Below, in pieces: positions 56,523 through 64,000 of a stretch of DNA of 64,000 bases. The position numbers and the translations under genes are program-made. Under the pieces are notes generated by a model. It saw only the letters and a program-made list of their open reading frames with translations, was not told the origin of the DNA and ran no database searches. The stretch is from Coriolopsis trogii. Taxonomy: Eukaryota; Basidiomycota; Agaricomycetes; Polyporales; Polyporaceae. Each line of letters begins with the position of its first letter. Position 1 is the stretch's first letter. The stretch spans positions 744,001 through 808,000 of the forward strand of contig JAHYIO010000006.1 in NCBI GenBank assembly GCA_020543525.1, in the 5' to 3' direction.

Positions 56523-58331
56523 GTAGCTTGTGTGTAGTCCCACGCTTCTTACCGATCTCCTTTCGTTTTCGCGTGTTATGTACGAGGTTGCGGATACCCT
56601 TTGATTATTGGGAGCCTCTTTATGGAGGGGTGGGCTGAAAACAGGAGAGATTCCATGATAGAATTCGCTACGGGGTGAAGGTGATATTGTGCAACACTTA
56701 TCCTCCACCGCAATGGTTCGGCGCCGTACGTCCCGCGCACAGTCACTCATGCCTGGTGAAGACACATTTGCGTTTCGGGCCTGCAATCACCTGAGGAAGA
56801 AGGGCGATCGAGCAAGTAAATAGCATTACGCAGGTGGCCTGGGGCCATATGAAGTATGTGAGGACATTTGGGAAGAACGCCCCGGGGGGCATGAAAGACT
56901 CGGTGATAGTGACTTCGACCGCCAACGCCATGTCCTGAACACAATTTTCCGTTGGGTGCGGTCGGGTCCGGTTCATAGGGCCATGGTGCGACCCAGCGAG
57001 CAGGACCGCGCTGCGTCTCTGTGACTGCTGTATTCTGGTGGCTCCCAACATGCCCCAAGCGCATCATACGCAAGGAGATGGGACAGTCACTGCCGCCAGC
57101 CTGTGGAATCCGCACCCAGCGGACTGCAGCCGCCTCCTCGAGGGGAGCCTAATTCCGGCAATGCGACATACAAGAGGAAACTTGGGGCAAAATGGAGGGG
57201 GCAAGAGGATCAGAGTCAAGGATTCAAGACATACCTTTGACCGGTCCCACTTCTGTCCTCTCATACTGATCACCCTGCGTATTAACGCATAGTTTGCGGA
57301 GGCAATAAAAATGTGACAGTGCATTGCAACATCGCGAAGGCTGGACACAAACGACGAGGAAGGAGGTGGGAAGGACTCGAGTCGAAGTGAAGGCGGCTAA
57401 TTGGCCTTCGACTAAGCAAGAGGCCGGTCGGGCCGGTCGCTTGAGGACGCGCCTGCACACAGGGGCGGTGACGGTGAGTCTGACCATGACATCCTCCCAG
57501 CCTCCTCCATGCAGCTTAGCGACATGTTACAACCGTTGCTGCACGAGTTGCTGCATCCCGCGATCTAATGTGTCGCTCTCTAACGGTGTGTGACAATGCA
57601 CCGAAGCAGCATGGCTGTTCCCCGGAGCTTTTGACTGAACATTCATGCTTGACAGATAGATCTGTACTAGATCATGGCACGGGTCGGGTGACCTGATTCG
57701 CCCGGCTCTGTACTCGTGTGTTGCGAGTACGGGTACACGGGGGCACAGGTTCTCAACGGGGTACATGCGCGAAGATGTAGTACCCAGATCCAGTCCCTGT
57801 TGAGGTAGTGCGGACGCCGTCTTGTCGGCTCTATCAGGCTTTGATGCCTAGCACGTACTGACATCGTAAGTAATAGTACGCCTCACGAAAATGTATCTGA
57901 AGTCTCTGAAGTGCTTTGCTACGTAGACTCACATTGGCTCTGGCGGTTGCATGGGTTTTCCACGAGCTACCTTTTCCTCGGACCGTACCCCTAGTGAATA
58001 CACCTATCCGTCGCCGGTTGAACCGACCCAGGCCATGGCCTGTTCGGACTCTGTACCCCAAGTGCGACGTCACACGTGGATGATTTCCCTACAAGCTCAC
58101 TTGCGTCGCCGACGTCGTCCATGTAAACTCGAATTCCTGGAATCTACGTCTTTCCAAATGCTTACCGCTTTGTGTAGGAGACAGCAACTCATCATCTTCG
58201 TTCATACCCAACTTGGAGCCTTCTTAAGGAAGCGTTGTGCAGACTTTCTCGACCTCCCCCCTCCCCGCTATTCATTCTTCCCTCTGTACCTACTCCCTCG
58301 GTACTCTATCTGCTGACCACCATCATCTGCC
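56523..58331. other. Intergenic between membrane genes A and B
   Basis: About 1.8 kb. A 102-codon minus frame (57051-56743) has a hydrophobic middle but no other support. The part from about 57580 to 58331 shares the upstream module of genes A and C (GACTGAACATTC near 57632, AGATAGATCTGTAC near 57655). No other gene is seen. Confidence 0.45.
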
Positions 58332-59939
58332 ATGTCTTGCCGCCCACCACGCCCAGTGCTGGGTGGGATAATTTCTTGCTTGTCGCTTTCCGTCGCAATC
58401 ATCCGCGCCGCAGACAACACCGCGTGCATGACCAGCGAGTTGGACTGGTATACAAGTGTAGTCGGGGAGACCCCGTGTAAGCACAGTTCACTGGTGCGGT
58501 ACAGGAGCTGACGACATCGCAGGTACGACCTATCAACGGTTGCAGCAAATCTGCTGGGAAGATTGTACGCACTATTTTCATTGAGAAACATTCCCCACTC
58601 ATAGTCCGCTGTCAACTGTCACCTATCTTGCAGACGAAGTTCCTGTACTTGGTAGAAACCCACCGGGAACTACGTGCAGTCTCCCTGGTGGACGTATTCG
58701 TGAGCTTCCCTTTCGACCACAAAGTAGCACCCGGCCTAATCTAACCGCATTGCCTCTACAGCCGACTGTTGCTGCAACACTGTTTCGTGGTACCTGAGCA
58801 TGCTATGCCTCAAGTAAGTCAGTAGAGTGTACGTGCGGAAAATCACTGATCGACAATGTCTGTCTAGCTGTCAATCTCCTACGGGGTCCAATATCGACAC
58901 AATAGACCCTTCGGCCTACACCGCCTACCTCTCCGGATGCACAGGAAACTCGCCGCCTGATACTAGTAAAGCCTTAAAGTGAGTGGTTCCTAGTTTCTAG
59001 TTGAACCTATGCTGCACGGATTCATACTGACGCTGATGACCTGAGGTTGACTGATGGCGTACAGACAGCCATTTGTGAGCGCGGGATTCGCATCGACAAC
59101 TATCTATACGACTTCCCATGGGCCTACGGTATATGGTACGCATCATCAATACTTCTTGAACGACTGTTTTTCTGATGTGCCTGTCAAAGGTACTAGTGAG
59201 TCCTGCAGCATCTCCTGCCACAAAGCGGACCTTCTTATAGCAACCAACTGTTAGCGGATGGGCAAGTACTACAATGCAAGAGGAGCACGCGAAGGAGAAC
59301 GATCAATCGTTCACACATTGTTCGAACAACAGTGTTCTCCTTCCGTCCTCGATCAGCAGTGTCATTACCTCTACTCGCAGCGAAGACCCGGTGAGTATGC
59401 CTGCACCTATAGAAGTCATCACGCATGCCTTCTGACTAAGTTGTAATATTTATTGAACCAGTCTCCCACCATGACTGTCACTAGTAGCGTCAAGTCAAAG
59501 CCTGCAGTCGGATTCATCATTGGTGAAGTGGTCGGGGGCCTCGCAGCATTGCTTGGGATCGGCGTAGGATGCTTTTTGGTAGGCAGACGGCTCGGACTGG
59601 CCAGTAGAGAGTACGACGAGCGTCAAGAACCAAGCATAAGCTCTGCGCTCAGCTCAACCCCAATCCTCGCCGCGAGCTACCCCAGACCAGGTATGGCGTG
59701 CATGTCATGCCCTCCGCTCTGCCCAGTGCTCATTTGATCGTCCAGTTTCAAGCGCCTCCACGAGCTCGTGCGACCACACCGCCTCTTCGTTGATCTTCTG
59801 CCACAATGCAAGCTCAGAATCCAGGCCTTGGGCCCCCTCACAAGGAAGCAACTCTGTCGCACATTCTCTGAGTACATCCGCCGGCATCCTAGGAGGACTC
59901 CCACCGTCATATTCAAGTGGACCAATACCGTCCGGCTAA
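58332..59939 (+). CDS. Cys-rich single-pass membrane protein B, truncated tail
   Basis: The gene has the same nine-exon layout as its neighbour A, starting at ATG 58332 (first exon to 58476). It has a signal peptide, CMTSELDWY, CTTYQRLQQICW, DCCCNTVSWYLSMLCLNCQ, AICERGIRIDNYLYDF and a transmembrane helix (FIIGEVVGGLAALLGIGVGC). The stalk has one repeat unit. The last exon (from 59746) starts like that of A but has accumulated indels, so the frame differs from A and meets TAA at 59937. About 70 residues of the cytoplasmic tail are lost, although related DNA continues to about 60095. The ectodomain and membrane helix are intact, so a membrane protein with a shortened tail is likely. It may be early in decay. 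Confidence 0.75.
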
Positions 59940-60198
59940 ACGACGTCAGTCCGTACCCGGTTCGTCGGAATGGAGTACATTAACACAGCTGCCTCGTACT
60001 CGGGGTCACCGGAGACGAGAGGCCTCTGACCAATTCTCAGAACCGCACCGCTGTCGCCTTGACGGAAGTCGCCATCAACGGACCTGTCTTGCCATGAACT
60101 GCGTAAATTATTATTTTTGTGAACCACCCCCGCGTCTCCTACCATGATTGTTCATGTTTTGCGCCTTATGTACGAGATTTAGTATACTACTAGTACTA
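59940..60198. pseudogene. Out-of-frame remnant of the tail of gene B
   Basis: DNA after the stop of gene B still resembles the tail exon of A and C (GGAGTACATTAACACAGCTGCC versus GGAGTACATGAGCGCAGCC), but it is no longer read in frame. A short palindrome, CTACTAG-TACTA-CTAGTAG, lies near 60185-60207. Confidence 0.6.
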
Positions 60199-61310
60199 CT
60201 AGTAGTACGCCGCGCACACCCCTTGAGTCTTGACGGGCAACTGCTCTGTGATCATGATGTCCACTCTCAAGACATATAACCTACTGTGGGCTGGTACGGG
60301 TTTTCCTTGGTCATGGTACTCGAGGGTGAGAGGTCGGGCTGGGAAGACAGCTATTCTCGGCTCGACTGCCTCAATGACTTTGATTCCAGCGCGTCCCCAG
60401 TGAACAGTGAGCGTCATCGTCACGTGCGAAGACACTCCATCTGCTACAGCGCTTAACTCTTCTCGCGCGCGCGTCCTCCGTTCCAGTTGATATCAACATC
60501 ACGGTCAGCTTGTCTCCCTCCCTAGATAGTCCCGCTCAATACAATAAGTCGGTGTCTAGGAGCCTGGATATGCTGTATCGACGACGCCCCTCAGGCTGGA
60601 TCACGACGTTGAGCGTGTAGTCGACCCTCACATAAGGGCGAGTCACTGCCAGCAACCCCGGCTTCCGACGACTTGGCGTCCAGTCCCAACTTCAAGTTCC
60701 ACGGCGGGGATAATCCGGGTGCGCTGTAATTCTCTGAGAGGGTCAGTCCGAGGCTCTCCCGACATCGCTCAGAACCATTTTTGACAATCGTGTTTGCTAG
60801 CTATGATGGCCCAGGAATAGGGAACTTGAGGGAAGATGTCAACCCGGTCACAAGAGACGCCAGCTGGCGTGGCGACAGGCAAGGGAACGCCCTCGACGAT
60901 GTCCCGCACTTTGTCATTCCCATTCCCTACCACCCGCTTGGTTATTCTGAGGTCGATATCTCTGTGCGTGAACGATGGCGGGGGGATGCGCTCCTGCGAG
61001 ATGGTAGCGGGCACATCGCATACAAAGCGGGCTGGAAGGGCAGCTGGATACCATCAGACCGTCAGTTGAGTGGTTCGTGTTTGAAACAATGCGATAGAGC
61101 TTCACAGGGCGTCAAGTACAGCGCTCGGATCCTGATCGTACGTTCTTCCGAGGCGGAACGGTCTATCCTGACTGGTACGGATTTCGACGGCACGAGTAGT
61201 CTCCATCGTCTCTTGATCACATCTGGCCCTCCGGGTTGTGCGCATCTTCATGATTGTGAATGCTGTCATGCATTCGGAACTGAGGGCTATGTCTCGTACC
61301 TCTGTGCGCA
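60199..61310 (-). CDS. Possible unrecognised multi-exon gene or remnant
   Basis: Several minus-strand open stretches look protein-like: RFVCDVPATISQERIPPPSF and VPYSWAIIASKHDC (about 61014-60769), then TRPYVRVDYTLNVVIQPEGR (about 60630-60560), then VTMTLTVHWGRAGIKVIEAV to a stop at 60199. Plausible acceptors precede each (for example GTAGCAG before 60440), but I could not join them in one consistent phase. I recognise no family. It may be a decayed gene; the opposite-strand frame at 60781-61341 is taken as its shadow. Confidence 0.25.
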
Positions 61311-62036
61311 CTGCGGAGCAGCCGTCAAGAGATGGAACTAGTGGAGTGACGGCAGTCGAACGTCACATTGCCTTGTACCACACATCAGAGTCTCATGCTT
61401 CAACAGGATGCAGGTTCTGCATATTATGGCCAGTTCCGGAACGTCAGTTTAAGTGGAGTATGTAAGTGAACTTATCGCTTCCGATAGTAACAAAGCTTCA
61501 TTCATCTACGTGTATACATCAGATTTTCCATCACGGGTTGGAACCGAGCCCAGAAACCGGGTTATTTTGCCCGCGTATACAGCCCAAAACCCTATCCACT
61601 AAGTACAACAGGGGAGTTGCACTAGTGTGTGACTATGCGCGCAGGAACGAACTGCTCCCCTTCAAGACTGAACACTATCGGATAGATCTGACAGGTCTGA
61701 CAGTACTCAAGCGCGACGCCCGAGCGAGTTTCCGTCCAAGCTCACTTGCGGCCCCCCACATCACTGCTAACATGTCGGACTAGGTATCTGTGGTAACTGG
61801 TGTGCACTAACCTCGCAACGTTGGGGCTATGCAGGTCAGAACGTGCCATAGGAAAGCTTGCTTCGTTCAGGATTCAGCGACTCACTACCGCCCAACAGAA
61901 GGTCTTTCAGGGCCCGGGCCTCTGATGGAAGCTGTGTGTATCACGTCCCAAGGGCAGAGCAACGATACTTAGGGCTTGACCACTCAGAGTACGCTCCCCG
62001 TCCACCTTCTACTACTCCGGTGCTCTACCTGCTGTC
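61311..62036. promoter_or_regulatory. Upstream region of membrane gene C
   Basis: It contains the duplicated upstream module: GTGTGTGACTATGCGC near 61625, GACTGAACACTATCGGATAG near 61665, and ACTTAGGGCTTGACC near 61968, just before ATG 62037. No gene seen. Confidence 0.45.
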
Positions 62037-63819
62037 ATGTCCAGTCGCCGCACACGATTCCATCTGCTGAGGGGAATGTTTGTGTCCTCATCGCTTTTTA
62101 TGCCAATCATTTGCGCCGCAGGAAACAATACGTGCTTGAGTGGCGAGTTGGACTGGTACACAAATGTAGTCGGGGAGACGCCATGTGAGTTCATCTCTCC
62201 TGTGCTTACTACAGGCGCTGATAGTACCGTGGCATGCAGGCATGACTTACCAACGCCTACAGAAAATCTGCTGGACAGACTGTACACATGATCCTCTGCC
62301 ATTTCATCACACTGATCTCATCCTAGTTTCCGTGTTCTATCTGGCAGACGAAGTGCCAGTGCTCGAGATAAACCCTCCAGGAACTATTTGCGGTTCTCCC
62401 GGCGGAGGTAGTCGTGAGTGTCCCATGCGAAATATAAAATACCCTGATTTGAGTAAGATTGCCTTTACAGCCGACTGCTGCTGCAACTCCGTTTCATGGT
62501 TTCTGAGCATGTTATGCTTGAAGTGCGTCGGCCGAACCAGCGCGGACAAGTGTCTCATTAGGTTCTCATAGTTGTCAACATACTCCATTGGGAGCCAACA
62601 TCGACACAATTAAGCCTTCGGCCTACGCTGCTTACTTGTCAGGATGCGCAGGCACCCTGCCGGAAGGTGGCACGGCAATACCGTGAGACTTTCTCCGTAC
62701 GGTCTATATTGTCTGCAGCCATGCTCATCCCTACGACCTAGGATAAGTGCTGGCATACAGAATGCAATTTGTGAGCGCGGGATCCGTATCGACGATTACC
62801 TATACAACTTCCTATGGGCTGACGGTATTTGGTACGTTTAGTCGATATACCTTTGCACGGATGTTGATCTGATACGGCTCTCGAAGGTATTAGTGAGTCA
62901 AACAATGTTCGCCGCTAGAGAGCTTTCGCACTAACGAGCTTGGGGAGAAGCAAGTATACACGTGAGGCAATGATCAAGGAGCATGCGAAGACCAATAATC
63001 AATCATTCACACACTGTCCCGACGACAGTGTTCTCCCTCTTGCTGTCTCTATCGGCGCTGCTACATCTACTCGAAGCGACGATCCAGTGAGCACACCTTA
63101 TACCACAGAAACTGTTACCTACGCCTCCTTAACTAATCAGTGATCATTTCACACAGTCGGCCACCACATCTCCTTCTGTTTCAAGTACAGGTAGCATTGA
63201 GCCGAAGCCTCGAATTGGACCCATCGTTGGCGGAGTGGTCGGAGGCCTCGCGATATTGCTTCTGATCGGTCTAGGATCCTTTTTGGTGGGCAGACGGCGG
63301 CGTGGACTTGCCGATAGAGGGTATGACGCCCGTCAAGCACCAATAATGCACTCCGAGATGACAACCCCAGCCCTCGCTGTGGACGCGAACTACCCAAGAT
63401 CAGGTGCTTGCATTTCGTACTCTCAGCTCTGCCTGGTGCTTATATAGTTTTATCATCAAGGGACAAACGCCTTCGTGAATCTGCTCAACCGTACAGGCTC
63501 TCCGTTGATCTTGCACGACCCGCCTCCTCAAGTCTACGACCCATACGCAGCTAGGCCCTCCTATGCAGGAAATTCCAGCCAATGTCCTTTGCGTACATCC
63601 GGATCACCCCCGCCGGCGTATCCAGGGCGACCAGCTTCGTCTGTATCCGGGTCGTCTGGGTTGGAGTACTTGAGCGCGGCTACCTCGCACTCGGGGTCGT
63701 CCATGAGAGACGAGAGGCTTTCGGCCAGCTCTGACGCGCTTCTGTCAGCTCTACCACGGTCGCCGTCAACGGAAAAGTCGGATACAGATGCAATCTCGTT
63801 CCATTTCATCATGGGATGA
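62037..63819 (+). CDS. Cys-rich single-pass membrane protein C (tandem family)
   Basis: The gene shares the nine-exon layout of A, from ATG 62037 to TGA 63819. It has a signal peptide, CLSGELDWY, CMTYQRLQKICW, DCCCNSVSWFLSMLCL, AICERGIRIDDYLYNF, a one-unit stalk (GAATSTRSDDP), a transmembrane helix (PIVGGVVGGLAILLLIGLGS) followed by RRRR, and an intact cytoplasmic tail ending FHFIMG. The tail keeps the HDPP, PPPAYPG and SPSTxKSDT motifs of A, so it is under constraint. In exon 7 the acceptor (GAG at about 62939) and the joining codons are my best fit rather than certain. Confidence 0.8.
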
Positions 63820-64000
63820 GCGAAATAACGTTGATGTGGACTATGTGAGCTCTTCTTGAGTGAGTGGGTTGAACATCACAGCTCCGTCTTTCGTTGCGTG
63901 ATGGTTAGAATGTCACTCAATTTGTGAATGATGAGGATCATAACGTTCGCATCAAATTGACCCGACACTTCGACGCTCAGTCTGTGTATGCGTGTATCCT
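63820..64000. other. 3' flank of membrane gene C to window end
   Basis: No gene seen in the last 181 bases. They presumably hold the 3' untranslated region of gene C. Confidence 0.4.

Noticed and set aside
60781..61341. 186-codon plus-strand frame starting with an in-frame ATT/TTG-type codon
   Set aside because: No recognised motif, no convincing ATG near the start, and it overlaps protein-like minus-strand stretches.

Overview
The window is a piece of a filamentous basidiomycete genome, most likely an Agaricomycete of the polypore type (the order is my inference). Nearly every gene is cut by many short introns of about 45-80 nt with GT-AG ends. The protein families fit mushrooms: a HET-domain protein, a PWP2 U3-snoRNP protein, F-box proteins, a GH51 arabinofuranosidase with an MFS sugar transporter, a DUF4419 protein, and cysteine-rich single-pass membrane proteins. 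There are no operons, bacterial ribosome-binding sites, CRISPR arrays or phage genes. I saw no rRNA or tRNA gene, though I could not search for these exhaustively. Exon models were built by hand by matching splice sites and reading phase.

Layout. 1-3700: the 5' end of a minus-strand gene and a seven-exon gene for a 1001-residue Pro-rich/acidic protein of unknown function. 3967-7192: repeat-rich DNA with a 61-bp tandem repeat, an array of hairpin-forming minisatellites, a hexanucleotide microsatellite and fold-back repeats. 7312-8419: a 5'-truncated UDP-glycosyltransferase copy. 8737-11632: a HET-domain protein with a C-terminal membrane segment. 12337-14147: an aldo-keto reductase. 15248-17080: the intact UDP-glycosyltransferase, in inverted orientation to the truncated copy. 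19267-20335: the first C2H2 zinc-finger gene. 22113-26549: two tandem F-box paralogues. 27929-29012, 30834-31816, 37843-38256 and 39325-40769: four more zinc-finger genes, one of them degenerate. 34462-35594: a type II membrane GT8 glycosyltransferase. 42125-46916: a divergent pair, GH51 arabinofuranosidase and MFS sugar transporter. 47097-48824: a DUF4419 protein. 49989-52983: PWP2. 54520-63819: three tandem genes for cysteine-rich membrane proteins.

Most of the biology here is local duplication. There is an inverted UGT pair with what looks like a gene-conversion tract, a tandem F-box pair, and five zinc-finger genes of one architecture. In four of the five a phase-1 intron splits the first finger at the same place. 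The three cysteine-rich membrane proteins were duplicated with their upstream regions, and they differ in ectodomain repeat number and in cytoplasmic tail length. The only clear functional pairing is arabinofuranosidase with sugar transporter: they share one 732-bp divergent promoter region that carries CreA/Cre1-type consensus sites and a TATA box. The HET protein, zinc-finger, F-box and membrane families are of the kind that expand and diversify in mushroom genomes. PWP2 is the one clear housekeeping gene.
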